A DNA stretch of 64,000 nt. Source: Moniliella sp. 'wahieum'. Its lineage: Eukaryota > Basidiomycota > Moniliellomycetes > Moniliellales > Moniliellaceae. The stretch lies in NCBI GenBank assembly GCA_003971905.1, contig RSEE01000016.1, forward strand, positions 124,001-188,000. Direction: 5' to 3'. Of the stretch, positions 20,458 to 31,967 are shown piece after piece (within the stretch, counting starts at the first letter, position 1; every line of letters begins with the position of its first letter). Under the pieces are notes generated by a model that had not been told where the DNA came from, ran no database searches, and was given only the letters and a program-made list of their open reading frames with translations. The position numbers were made by a program, and so were the translations under genes.

Positions 20458-22472
20458 TCACTCAGCCAACGCCAACCAAGTGGTCCCAGCAACGACGATC
20501 AGCAACGTGCGCACCTCCTCCGCCTGGGCCTGCAGAGGAGCGCGGACGCCATTTCCGAAGGAATCCATGAGAGTTGGTGCACGTCCAAGGGATGGAACGA
20601 GTCGTGTTCAACCGTTGCCCTGGTGCGGGCGGCTGGGCGAGGGGAACGGTGGCCGCGGTCATGGCGGCCGGTGAGGTGGGTGACGTAGCTGGACGGTCAC
20701 GACGTAAAGGGTGAGCCAAGGGCTCGGGACGCGGCGCAGGCGCAGCGCAGGGACCAAGACGAGATTCGTAAGGGAAGCAAAGCTTTTCGGTACAGAGGTG
20801 GGCGTCGGTCCCACTCGGCCCCTTCCAATTTCCAAATGCGAATCAGGCCATCGGGGCAGACCATGGCTACGAACGGGTAGCGGCAGCGACGGGAAGCACG
20901 ACCGAAGCAAAATCTTCCCTCCGATGGAGGAAGGGGGGACGATGCAGCTCGGCGCGGAGATGGGCGGTTGGACCCGCGGGGTCGGTGGGGATCTCCCACA
21001 GCCGCGCTGTGCCGCTGTAGTGGACGACCAACACCCGTTCTGGGTCACCCGGAGCGGACCAAGGGAGATACTTTGAACGGGGTCGCGCTGCCTGGACGAG
21101 GTAGGAGGAGAGATCATGCCACAGACGCGAGGGAAATCGTTCTCCTCTTCCGACGGGGCGAATCAAAACGAAGGGGTGCAGCGTACAGACGCTCTAGACG
21201 GAGGATTGTCCGTCCCGTAAGCCAAAGGAGAGTAGTAGTGCTCGGATAAACGGCCAGCACATCGGGCTGAGATGTCCTTTTCCTTGACTTGTTACTGTAC
21301 GAGGAAAGTAATGCTGTAGGGCCTCGTTTTGTTGTCGCGAGCCCCGTAGAGGACCGACCCATGCTTGCACCACCACCACCATCGTCGGCTGGTGGATGTG
21401 GTAGTGACGACATACATCCCGTCCTTGTTGGCAGACAGGACATGAGGCCCATTTGACCCAATCACTGGGTCAGGTGGAACGAGGGTCATGTCACAGGCAT
21501 TGCCGTCGACAGTGTTCTCGTCAAGGTTGACCGAACCGAGGCAATGACAAGCGACCTTGGCGCATGAGGATGAGCCACGAGCGGGGCCTGAGCTGCGATG
21601 GAGAGACCAATGGTGCTGGGCAAGTCAGGAGAGAGGAGCCACTGGAGAAGGTTGCGAATGCCCAAGGAAGCCCCAGCTACTACCGGCAGGCCATAGCTCC
21701 TCCCCGACTGACTGAACGCAAAAATTTCCCCGATCATTTGATGATTCAAGCCCAGGGAGGGATGTGATCCAAAAACCTGCACTGTGTTTCTCCCAGGAGA
21801 GTGACAGCACCTCCGGTAAATACAACGAGGATTGCACCTTTCCCTCCGACCAAGTCAACGCCTAGCGAGCGGGGACCCTCTTGCTCAAGGTGGGGGAATT
21901 CCACCCACTGGGTAAAGGTTAACATCTGTGCGAAGACTCATTCAAGGGAAATCGGCGTACCATCATGTACCGAATCCCGCATCAGAATGTTGGGGGAAAT
22001 ATTGTCATTTTCAACGAAGGAGGCCAGAGCTGGGTGTGGCAAGCTGAAGACGCAGCTGATTGGCCCACATATGGTCCCTTCGGATCTGATCGCGCCTGGC
22101 TGGGCCAAACCCTGACGCAAACGAAGAATGGCGGAGGTGAAAAAACAGGGGAGGGCCCAAATGCGCTGGGGGGCCCAAGGGGGGCAGCACAGCTAGGCGA
22201 TGGCCAGTGGAATCCCAGAGGGTCGTGGGAAGGAGGCGCTTGCGTTTGCGTGCGGCGGTGGCTGCACCCCTGCTTTCTGTGGTGGCGCTTTGAAGAAGCG
22301 TTGCCGCTCTGGGTCCCATGTACCCTGGCATCTCGAAAGGGGGAGAAACGCCCATGGTGCTCGATACGAGGCAACCAAATGCCTGCCAAAAAGGAATGAT
22401 GTCGGTGGTGAACGTGGTAACCGGAAAAGGTTGAACGAAATTGGCCCTCAAAAGTTGGCGATTGATATGCAA
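20458..22472 (-). CDS. WD40-like beta-propeller protein with C-terminal hydrophobic tail
   Basis: Several minus-strand segments read like propeller blades: VLVVHYSGTARLWEI (near 21000), PFVAMVCPDGLIRIWKLE (near 20850), GAILVVFTGGAVTLLGE (near 21800) and LWDSTGHRLAVLPP (near 22220). The last exon-like piece reads AEEVRTLLIVVAGTTWLALAE followed by a stop at 20458-20460. That stretch is hydrophobic enough for a membrane anchor, although the frame leading into it must be corrected. Repeated frame changes make the order of blades uncertain, and the start near 22472 is only a guess. The family cannot be fixed: Mediator Med16-like and ER propeller proteins were considered without decisive evidence. 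Confidence 0.4.
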
Positions 22473-22525
22473 TCACGATCGGTTGAAATGTTTCTCTGAC
22501 TACACTGTTTTTGCTTTTGGATACA

Positions 22526-22895
22526 CTAGAAGACCACCGGGCCTACGGCCCGGTCAGCTGGGGCTTCGCCCCACTTGGTGTGCTTGTGCTTGCTCGCCAC
22601 CTTAGCCACCGCTCCCCCGTCGCCACCGTAGCCACCGGTCCACCGTTCCACGCTGGAGAGCGGATAGTATTCACCACTACGCCTCGGGCGGAATTTTATC
22701 CCCATGTGCATCCGCCTGGCTGCGCCCGCCTGGAACGCGCCGGGTGAAACGTGCCAGGTGGCATGCTTGTGTAATTTTACGTAAAGTAAAAGGGGGTCTG
22801 CGTTATGAAGCAAGTAACCCCCGCAAGATGAACGGTTCGGTTTAGACGTAGCGTTCCCCCTGTCCCAGCCTTAAGCTCTGTCAATGATATGAATT
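22526..22895. repeat. Composite dispersed repeat
   Basis: The left part (22526-22760) matches blocks at 6188-6545. The right part (22823-22892), including GTTCGGTTTAGACGTAGCGTT and CCTTAAGCTCTGTCAATGAT, matches 3900-3973. Two repeat families seen separately elsewhere are therefore adjacent here. No gene lies inside. The repeat sits between the propeller gene and mS35. Confidence 0.55.
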
Positions 22896-23060
22896 CAAAG
22901 AGGTAGATGTTCTGCGGTCAAGTAGCTGTGAAGTCCCCCGGGATCCTACTCCACTCTGCCCTTTTTAAACTCTATCGTTTGTATATGTATCCGTGTACCG
23001 ACCTTTCCAGACCAAATATCTGTATCCTGTGTCGATCGACATTAAGCAAACACACAGCCC

Positions 23061-24706
23061 TCACTTGTCCTCCGGCTCCGGAGCCAGTCCCTGGCGAGTG
23101 GCTTCAGTGGCACGAGTGTGGTGGTCGGGCGTAGCGGACTGGGTAGGCGCTGAGCCTTCCGAGACAGCGTCCTTCGCCGGGTCAGTGGCCATGCCCTCGT
23201 CCAAAAAGTCCTCGGTGGCCGGGTTGGGGTCAAACTCCACCTCCGGCTCGGAATCCGGTTGTTCTTCCGGGTCCAGCTCCACCGTCTCTTGCTTCCCCCA
23301 CGTCGCTGGCTCCGCCTCGTCGGTGGGGGCGACGTAGCAGGCGCCTCGGGAGTGGTCGCCTCCGTCACAGGAACACTCTCCTCCGACCCGGAAGCCAGGG
23401 CAAACGATTTGGGCCGGCCGCCGATTGCAGAGACAGCCTCCTTGCCCGGCAACGCAGCACGGTATTGCTCTGCGGTCCAAGGAAGGTGTTTCTTAGCGGC
23501 CATTTGCTGGGCCGCCTTGCCATCCGCGCCAAAGCTAACGGGGAACCCGAGCTTGGCAGACTCGACCACGTTGGGCGGGACCGAGTCCGGGTTGCCCCAC
23601 GGCAACGACTTGTCCCATGGCTCCGCCGTCTTTTCGGTCATGTTCGAGTAGCCTCCCACCTCTGCACCAACCGTCTTGGACAACCACGTCGAGGGGAAGG
23701 TGCGGTAGGTTGCACCGTTGGCCCGCTTGAGCTTGTTCTTGTTCTTCTGAGAAGCGGTAACATGACGAATGTTCACGGGCAAGTCGTCAAAGTAGGGTCC
23801 ACGCTACAAGGCACCAGAGCGGAAAGGGAAGAGGGAAAGAGGAGGGTCAGTATCAAAAAACAGCACATTTGCAACACGCCAATGGGCAAAGGAATGGGTA
23901 GCGTACGTTGGATTCAGCCACCATGTCATCAAAGCGGTCGAAAACCCACTTGATGTTTTGGTTCACGTTGGGGAAGCGGGCGCAAGAGATCTTGACCCAA
24001 CCCAAGCCACGCTCCAACACATCGTCCCACGACATGGGCGCCAACGAACGGTAGGGGGCCTTCTCGGTTCCGGGCATGTGGTTGAGAGCGTCCGTGCGCG
24101 AGGGGTCGTAGCGAGTAGCAGCAAGTTGAAGGAACTTTTTGCGAGCCTGCTTGGTAGGCAGCAACCCCGATGCAAAGAGCTTCTCGACCGGGAAGTCAAT
24201 GCGTGCCTTGAGGGTCATCGGCTCGTCCTTCGTGCCTTGAAAGTGCATGGTGCGCAGACGCAGGAAGTGATGCTTGTCCGGCACGCGGAAGGGCGTGACG
24301 AATTCTGCGGGGGATCAGGCGGGCAGAGAGGGTAAAGAACCAAAGTGAACATAGGCCGAATGGTTAGAGCTGAGGGGTTGCACCACAATCATCACGTGGA
24401 CGAGGGAGACCAGTACGCACGAGATAGCCTTGGCAGTTCGTTCTCCACCAAACGCGCATAGGTGGCGAGGATAGGTGGCGGTCAATGTCCTGGTGGGGGG
24501 GTAGGGGACATCCTGATCCAAAAAGTCGTACATCTCCTCCATGCGGTGCTCCGGCTTGGCACCGCGCTCGAGGAACCAAGAGCCATGGGAAGTGTTGACG
24601 GACATGGCTTTGGAGTGGGCCGCGGCGGACGTAGAGAAAGGGCGCGAAGGCCCGTGGCGGACCGAAGGGCGGGTGCCTGCCGAGAGACAGCGCGAGCGAG
24701 CAGCAT
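23061..24706 (-). CDS. RSM24: Mitochondrial small-subunit ribosomal protein mS35
   Basis: A protein of the mitochondrial ribosome small subunit. The ATG at 24704-24706 opens a basic, Arg- and Ala-rich presequence (MLLARAVSRQAPALRSATGL) that leads to FSTSAAAHSKAM, typical of mitochondrial import. The conserved mS35 core has LARIDFPVEKLF-like and LPTKQARKKFLQLA segments, then the hallmark VKISCARFPNVNQNIKW. An intron near 24305-24420 and another near 23803-23906 (donor AAC/GTACGC, acceptor TTGTAG) split the gene. After the second intron the frame continues FDDLPVNIRH. The tail is acidic and ends APEPEDK at 23061. Frame slips occur in the presequence and the acidic tail. The symbol follows the yeast name of the family. 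The HMG gene is divergent upstream across a GC-rich spacer. Confidence 0.8.
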
Positions 24707-25943
24707 GGCGCGCACGGGTAGACCTGGGAGGAGGTGGGACAGGGGGCGCCGCAGCCTCTGCTTGGGGCAAGAATGAATGAGCGAACGAAGATGAGGGCTG
24801 AGGACCACTTACGTCAGCCGAGCTTCCGGGTCTCCCCGCTGGTTCCGCCTTGGGTGTCAATTCCGAGCCGGCATGTCTGGGATGCGATCGGTGCAATGCA
24901 GGAGTGGCCGTGCTTGGGCTGCTGGGGGGCGCAGGCAGGCGCCGGACTGGCGCCGAGCGGCGCCGTGCACGGGCCCGCCTTGGGTTCGGTCGGCATGGGG
25001 GGTGCCGCACAGGGCCGCTCTCGGCGTGGCCTGAGGCGGGAGCGCGTGAGCAGCGGCAGCGGTGTGCGCTGGGGGGCGTTGCCAGCGGAGATACACCGTA
25101 CGGGGCTGCACTTGCCACGCCAGCCATCGGGGTCGCGGCCAGATGCGGCAGGGGGTGGCAGACGAACGGCAGACGCCGGCGCTGGCAGGGGGGGGGGAGC
25201 GGATGGCACCGAGACGCACTGCCGCAGTGTGTGGGAGACCGCGCGGCGGCGGTGTGGGCTGTGTGCTACGGCAGGAGGGGGCGGGCGTGTGGGCTGGTGC
25301 GGTGTGCGAGGCGGGCGCACGGGCGGGCGGCCGCAGCAGCTGGCGCTGCTGGCGGCGGGCGGGGCGGCAGGGAGCGGCGCGTGGCAGCCCACCGGCCTGC
25401 CCCGTTGGCTGCGCTCAGCTCTGCTCTGTTCTGCGCACAACCGCATTGCTTGCGTGCCAACCCTGCCACCCCGTCTCGCCCGTCTCCCTTGCCTGCCCCA
25501 CCGCGCGCCCACTGCAGCCGGCAGCGCCAGCACCTGCCAGCACCCCGCACCCCGCACCCCGCACCCAGCACCTCACCCAGTCGCGTCCAGTCAGCCAGTC
25601 TAGTCTGCTGCCTGCTGCCTGCTGCCTGCGGCCTGCTGCTCCACCCGTCTCGGCACCCGACACGCCGCACCGCCACAGCTGTCACCGGCACTGCCCTTGC
25701 GGCCTGCCGCGCCGTGACACCTGCCGCCTGCGCTGCCCTGCGCTGCCCCCGCTGCACTCCACGCCCGTCGGCTGCGTTTAGCGCTACACCCCCCTCCTCG
25801 CCCCGCGTGAGTGCCCCCTGCCCCCGCCCCGTGTCCACCGTGCCGCGCGTGCTGACCACTGACTGCACTGCCCTGCTGCCCTGCTGCCCTGCCTGCCTGT
25901 CCCAACCGCTGACCCGCCCCTCGATGCGTGCCTGCCCCCCAGC
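24707..25943. promoter_or_regulatory. GC-rich divergent intergenic region
   Basis: The spacer between mS35 (minus) and the HMG-box gene (plus) must contain both promoters and leaders. It is strongly G+C-rich with few stops, so long open frames (up to 626 codons) cross it on both strands without any motif. A 7-bp repeat CACCCCG occurs at 25541-25561 and CTGCCTG words at 25606-25635. I cannot place transcription starts. Confidence 0.5.
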
Positions 25944-27224
25944 ATGGACCCTCCCGACGCCTTTGGCTTTGGCGCACAGCCGCCGCCGCTCCCGCCGGCT
26001 CCTTCCCGGCTACCCCAACCTCGGCTACGCGTCCCAGCACACCGCCCCACCACCAGCCACCCACCACCGCCCGCACCATCCGTCGGCGCATATGGCGCCG
26101 GCCGCCACGCCTTGCCCCCTGCCAACAGCATGTACCTGCCTCCTCGGCCGACCCATACCAGCAGCCCCCCGGCCAGGCACGGCGGCTGTCGGCCTATTCG
26201 GCCCAGTCCGCGTACTTCCCCACGGGCATGGTCCCCCCCAGCTCCCGCCCCAGTCGGTCGACTCCCTTCTGACCCCGTCCGCGCCCAGCCACAACCACGC
26301 CCACACCCCTATTGCGCGCCAAGCGCGTGCGGGCGACGCGCGCATGCTACCGCACGGCTACCCTCTTGACGACCCTCAGTCCGAAGCGGCAGCGGAGGCC
26401 GAGGTGGATCAGTCGCCCCCTCCTCCCATTCGGCCCGCGGAAAAAGCGTGCCGTGCCCGAGGCCCAAGAAACCGATGCGGGCGCATGTCAAGCCGCCGAA
26501 GCACGCCGTCGGCGTGGCAGCTCTTCTTTACTCAAGAGCTGGCACTGCAGCGTAGTGCCAATCCACAGGGACGACTCAACGTTGCCCATGTCTCCAAGGG
26601 CGCCGGGGAGAATACAATGCGCTGCCCGCGAGCGAAAAGGCCAAGTACCAAGCCGAGAGTCTCCGTCTCAAGGGAGAGTGGGAAGAAGCGATGCGCTTAT
26701 GGACTGCATCCTTGTCCCCCGAGGACTTAAGCTGGAGAATGCCTACCGCACCCAGCAGCGCAAGGCGGGTAAATCCCGCAAGGCCAACCTGAAGGACCCG
26801 CATGCACCCAAAAACCATTGTCGGCGTACTTTTTGTTCCTCCGCGGCATCCGCGCCTCGCCTGAACTTACCCAGAGCGTGTTTGCCGGCGCGGTAGGCAC
26901 CACGAAACAATCCATGCTGGCCGCGACCCGTTGGCGCGAAATGAGTGAGAAGGAGAAGTTGCCATTCATCACCAAGGCGGAGCAGGACAAGGTGCGGTAC
27001 GAACAGAGTCACAAAGTGTATGAGGCAGCCTTGGCCCGTGGCGTTCCCCCGACACCCATCGGTCGAAGCCAAGCAGGCCGGTTTGGCGGCCTCAGACCAC
27101 AATGGCCAAGTCGAGTCCGGTGGTGGCGCAACTGATTCAAGAGGGTTTGCCTCGAGGCATTTCGTTTGACCCCAGCTCCAAGGAGTTTGACGGTACCGCG
27201 GCGGCGGCAGAACGGGCGGAATAA
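25944..27224 (+). CDS. Protein with two HMG boxes
   Basis: A DNA-binding protein with tandem HMG-box domains. The ATG at 25944 starts MDPPDAFGFGAQ, followed by a long Pro- and Ala-rich, low-complexity region. Box 1 begins at about 26505 (TPSAWQLFFTQELALQRSA) and continues after a frame slip with SEKAKYQAESLRLKGEWEEA. Box 2 begins near 26800 (DPHAPKKPLSAYFLFLRGIR) and includes ATRWREMSEKEKLPF and AEQDKVRYEQSHKVY. The tail LIQEGLPRGISFDPSSKEFD ends at the TAA at 27222-27224. Three or more frame breaks. Two boxes suit either an Abf2/TFAM-like mitochondrial packaging protein or a nuclear HMGB-like factor. No convincing import presequence is visible at this start, so a nuclear role is slightly favoured. 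Confidence 0.72.
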
Positions 27225-27876
27225 TAGGTACCCCCCCCCCCCCCCGCCGCTCTCCTCCTTAGCCTAGGTCGAACTAGGACACCCAAAACTCCTCGGTCGC
27301 ATTGCTGTTGTCTTGGGCCTGATCTTGCTGTGCGGTTGCGCTCCCCCCGCTCTTGGCCCCATCTTTTTCTCTGATCGATAGGATGCAGAGGGGGCCTGTG
27401 CCCCTCTTCCCTGTCTCGCCTACTATGTGTATGACCCCCCGTGTATTTCCCCCCGTTCCCTTGCCCTGACCCCTGACTCTGAACGTCGGGACGCTCAAGG
27501 CACACCCTGGCCGGTGGTGACCACAGGCAGACGAAGGTTACCCTGCTAAGCCCTCCTTCCTGTGCGGCTCTATTTGTACAAATTTTGTTGACTCCGTTCG
27601 TGAGGAACGAACCGCACCCTGCTTCATTTACAGCAGTATACATGCGATTTCGTTCTCTTTGCCCTCGATGTGCTTTGATTGTGCTTGATACGTATTATAT
27701 AATGCCGTGGCTAGCTCTAGCTGTCTCTACATTAACTTTCTGTGGCGCATCGTCCGATTCCAATGACAGGCATGTACGACGACCATGTGCCTCAGTGATC
27801 AAGTATGACTTTTGTGGAAGACTCCAAATAAGTGAGGGGGGGTAGATTGGAAGGCCCACAAGATACCAACGGAGAG
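27225..27876. other. Intergenic, convergent 3' ends
   Basis: This lies between the stop of the HMG gene and the end of the G3BP-like gene on the other strand. It contains a C run at about 27228-27246 and AT-richer sequence from about 27560 that probably holds the 3' ends of both transcripts. No gene seen. Confidence 0.5.
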
Positions 27877-29600
27877 TTATCTAAAGCAAGATCGAGGGAG
27901 AAGTAGGGAAGATATACAATCCGACACAGACGGTGCACCGTTCTCTCCGCTCGACCTAAATGCGCCCGCCCGCGTCTTGACAGATTGGAAGCCATCGGCT
28001 GCAACGTTGTCGCCCGCCCCGGTTCTTACCTGAGCCTCGACTTCGGTTGTTGGCAGCCGGAGCAGTCGACTCCGACGCTTGGGCCCCACCTGTACCACCG
28101 GCTGTCCTGGTGCCGTGGTAATCACGATGCCCTTTTTGGCTTGGACGCGGCCAAGGCACGCCGGGCCACCTCAGGCGAATCAAAGTCAACAAACGCACCG
28201 CCTTTGTGCGGCAAGAGGTGACATGCAGCACTTGACCAAACGGCGACAAGGCTTTCCTCAAGTCCGCCTCCTTGATGTTGCTCGTGACCGACTTGATGAA
28301 AACCGATGCATCTTTCACTTGCCCCTTGGGCGATGGTCGCGGAGCAGGGGCAGGTTTAACCGTCTCATTCTCAGCCGGAGCCACGACGGACGAGGTGGTA
28401 GAAATGGTACATGCGGCGCTGGGCTGCCCCTGGTGCCTTGGAGCCGCGGGTGCACTAGGAGCACCCTTGGTTGGCCCATGGGTTTCAGTCGGTTGTTTCG
28501 CCACAAGGCTCGCGCCAGGTACGTTGGTTGGGTGTAGGAGAGTAGGGGCTGGGGCTGGGGCTGGGACAGGGGTAGGATCGGGGAGAGCTTGAGTGTGGGG
28601 TTGGGTTGTGAGTGGGGCAGAGGCGAGGCTGGGGCCTGAGGTAGACGCAGAGGCCGAGGGACGTGTGGGAGCGGACGGCGTGGGCACAGTAACGCATCCT
28701 TAGTAACAATTGCTTGGGAAGAAACGGCCTGAGCGTGCGCGGGGGTACCAGTAGCACTTGAAGCGGGGGGAGTGGAGGTCGAGCTGCCGAGCTACCTGCC
28801 GAGGGAGCAACCGATGTGGAAGAGGCGACGATGATTCACCAACGGCGGTCCGAGGTGTTGAGACAGAAGGAGAGTCGCTCACAGGTGGTAGACTCGGCTG
28901 AGAGATCTCCTTGGCGACCTCGGCAGTGGGCGCCGAAGTATGCTCTCCGTGCTGTCCAGCATGGAGGCCGTTAGCACAGGCGCTACCGAAGGTGACTTGC
29001 TCCGCCTTCACCTCCTGTCCCACCGTGACCGAGTTGGCAGTTCCCGTCCCATTGGGTACGGGGCCGAGGGAGCAGACTCGTCATCTTGCTCGAGGCGGAG
29101 AATGTCACTGAAGATAGAGATGATACCGGGGGTGTCGATGGGAGCAAGGGGGAACCGAGCTGAATACGAGGGACTGGGAGAAGGGCGGAAGGGCAAAACA
29201 GTGCCTTGCGGTGGCAAAGCAATCTCCCCCACCACCTGGGTAAGAATTTGATGGGCACCAACAGGCACACTGTCGATCGACTTGATTACACGTACGTCCC
29301 GGGCTTGACTTGCATAGTAGGAAGCAATGTGCTACGGTCCGAGTCAGACACCGCCATTGCAGAGGGGAAGAGACGAAAACGTACAGTGTGGCCCATGACC
29401 TGGAACGGGATCGGTCACCCTGAGAACGGGAGAGGTGAGCATCCGGATGTAGAGCTGAGTTAGGTCGGCAGGCCGTTCGTGAGCAAGCTGCCAGTACCGG
29501 CCCATGACAAACCAGCTGAGAGCGGGGGTGTCAGCATACTGCCCAAAGGCGCCGAGCCAGAGTCTGCAGGGTCCGCAGCTGAAGTATCGGTGGCGGGCAT
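27877..29600 (-). CDS. G3BP/Nxt3-like protein, NTF2 plus RRM domains
   Basis: The architecture matches the G3BP (fission yeast Nxt3) family, RNA-binding proteins linked to stress granules and ubiquitin-protease partners. The ATG at 29598-29600 gives MPATDTSAADPADSGSAP. The NTF2-like fold starts with FVMGRYWQLAHERPADLTQLY, continues with the typical SIDSVPVGAHQILTQVVGEI, and closes with IDTPGIISIFSDILRLE. A long Ser/Pro/Thr-rich linker follows. The RRM has DASVFIKSVTSNIKEADLRK as its first strand and helix and KGGAFVDF as RNP1, followed by FDSPEVARRALAASKKG. Frame slips of one base occur after SAP, within the NTF2 part, in the linker and inside the RRM. The final 150 bases are uncertain, so the stop at 27877 is tentative. 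Confidence 0.78.
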
Positions 29601-30201
29601 GGCGAAGCAACGGGCGATGGAGAGGCGGAGATGGTGGCGAGAGTCTGCCGCCGCCGTCTTTTTTATCCAAGAAAACCACCGATTTGCTAGTCTGCTAGGG
29701 TTACGCAGAGCGCCTGCCCACCTGCCCACCAGAGCACCCTGCTGCAGGCTGGTACACGGCCGCGTGATAAACGCTTCATCTGCGTTGGCAACTTCGTACC
29801 CATGCACTCGTGCCGGCCTGCGTGAGCATCTGACGGTCAAGCTCGCGTCTCGGTGCATACGTGCGTCGTCCGCCACCCGCCTGGGTACTGAACACTACTG
29901 ACCGACCACACCCAGAACGCTATTTCACGACAAGCTAGCAGGTATGCAAGAAGAAACCTAATTAATAGGTCGCGGTGATGCCGCAGGGGGACAGAGGGCC
30001 GTGGGTAACCTCCCAAATGAAGCGAAGCTTTAAGCAATGCATAACCACTAGCGCCTGGGATCAGCATACCTTTTATCTGCACTGGGCCGTTGGGCAACCA
30101 GCGAGATGACCACCGCGGACCAAGCAGCCTCAATGGTGGATCAGCCCCCCAAGAAGCTCGTCCACAGGCATAGCCATAAGGGGGGAGAATGTGCCTCAAC
30201 C
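29601..30201. other. Intergenic, no supported gene
   Basis: Upstream of the G3BP-like gene and downstream of eIF4A. Short frames cross it on both strands without recognisable content. It should hold the promoter of the G3BP-like gene and the 3' end of eIF4A. Confidence 0.5.
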
Positions 30202-31422
30202 TTAGATGAGGTCGGCAATGTCCATGGGCATCTCCTCAATGTGGGTCGAGTAGAACATCTCAATCTCGCGCATCATGGGGAGGTCGTCCTGGTGACAAAG
30301 TTGATGGCCACACCCTTACGACCAAAGCGACCGCCACGGCCAATACGATGGATGTAGTTCTCGCGGTTGGTAGGCAGGTCGTAGTTGATGACCCGACACT
30401 TGCTGGACGTCGATACCACGGGCAGCAGGTCGGTGGTGATGAGAATGGCGAAGAGGAACGCGAGGAGCAAGAGCTAACTCCTGCATGATAACGTCACGCT
30501 GCGACTGCTCCATGTCACCGTGCATGGCCGAGACAGTGAAGTCCTGGTGATGAGCTGGTCGGTGAGCCAGTCGACCTTGCGGCGGGTGTTGCAGAAGATG
30601 ACGGCCTGGGTGATGGTGAGCGTCTCGTACAGATCGCACAGAGTCGCCAGCTTCCAGTCCTCCTTCTCGATGGAGATAAAGAACTGACGGATACCCCAAG
30701 CGTAAGCTCGTCACGCTTGACCAAGATGCGGACGGGGTCGCGCATGAACTTCTTGGTCACCTCCAGCACATCGGTAGGCATGGTGGCCGAAAGAAGCACG
30801 ACCTGGGTGTCTTGGGGAAGGCGCTGGAAATCTCGTACATCTGCTCCTTGAAACCCTTGGAGAGCATCTCGTCGGCCTCATCAAGGCAGAACATCTTGAG
30901 GCGCTGGTCACAAAGTGGCCACGGTCAATCATGTCGAAGACACGGCCGGGGGTACCGACAACAACGTGAGGGCCCTCTTGCAGGCGGGCAATGTCCTCCG
31001 AGATACGGGTGCCACCAACGCAGGCATGGCAGTTGACCTTCAGGTAGTCACCAAGGGCGAGCACGACCTTCTGGATCTGGAGCGCAAGCTCACGGGTGGG
31101 AGCCAGGACAGGGCCTGGGTCTTGTTGACCGTGGTGTCGATGCGCTGGAGAATCGAGATGGAGAAAGTGGCAGTCTTGCCGGTACCCGACTGGGCTGCTG
31201 AGCAATGACATCGTTACCCTTGACGATGGGAACAATAGCACGCGCCTGGATAGCCGAGGGCTTCTCGAAACCATAGGCGTACACACCGTGGACAAGGTCA
31301 GGCTTGAGGTCCATGGTGTCGAAGTTGTCGCACACCTGGTCCCAGTTGGACTCAATGGTTGGCTCAGCCATGGGGTCGGTGCTGCCGCCAGCGGCGACCG
31401 GGGGGATCTCAGTGTTAGACAT
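30202..31422 (-). CDS. TIF1: Translation initiation factor eIF4A, DEAD-box helicase
   Basis: This ATP-dependent RNA helicase unwinds mRNA leaders within the eIF4F complex. The ATG at 31420-31422 gives [17 protein letters not shown]. Conserved motifs appear in order: [16 protein letters not shown] (Q motif), [17 protein letters not shown] (motif I), [45 protein letters not shown] (motif II), [31 protein letters not shown] and [20 protein letters not shown] (motif VI). It ends [11 protein letters not shown] with a stop at 30202-30204. Length and order match the family, but motifs fall in different frames with at least six switches, some within motifs where an intron is impossible. Because eIF4A is essential, these look like consensus errors rather than a pseudogene. 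The symbol is the yeast family name. Confidence 0.92.
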
Positions 31423-31561
31423 GTGGGCGAAGGTTAGGATTCGAACTGAACTTTCCTTGCTCAGGAAAGAACCACTCGGAGAAGTAGGGGGGGGGGTCGG
31501 AGGGGAGGTGGCTGCGAGGAAAGAAAGGTTAACGACCGCACGTGTGGCAAATAAGCGAGAA

Positions 31562-31967
31562 TCACCGGAAGGCAACGTCGAACGCAAGGAGCGCGTACGA
31601 TGCTTGCCAACGAGGCCAGGATACGCACTTGGGATAGCGGGTAAGGATGGGATCCTTGGAGGAACAGAAGAAGAAAACGGAGACGCCGGGCAGCTTAAAG
31701 GCCATCATGTGGGGCGTGCAGTGCTCCAAAGCGAGCTCTAGGCCAGTGTCGACCAAAAATTGAAGGAAAATTTCAGCAGGGCGGCTCACTGCCTGTTCGG
31801 CAAGGGTTGCATGGCGTCTGCAACGCACTGGCCCTGTGCCGTCGCAGCAGCAGCGCACTGTTGGGCAAGAGCCGCAGCAAAGCGGAGGAGCACTGCCCCT
31901 TTGCTGTCGGGGTTCTCCGAAATGGCATCGGTGCATCAGCTCGGTTACGTGGCATTTGAAACTTCAT
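31562..31967 (-). CDS. Possible small Cys-containing protein
   Basis: Just upstream of eIF4A on the same strand, an ATG at 31965-31967 opens [20 protein letters not shown], then [11 protein letters not shown]. After a one-base slip the other frame gives [20 protein letters not shown]. The spacing of Cys residues in an Ala-rich helix is reminiscent of small mitochondrial assembly factors such as NDUFAF8. The expected second Cys pair is not clear and the 3' part is doubtful. It could also be part of the eIF4A leader. Confidence 0.25.

Noticed and set aside
24850-26730. A 626-codon open frame on the plus strand
   Set aside because: It crosses the GC-rich divergent spacer and only its last part coincides with HMG box 1. 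The rest is low-complexity Arg/Ala/Pro without motifs and is explained by lack of AT-rich stop codons.
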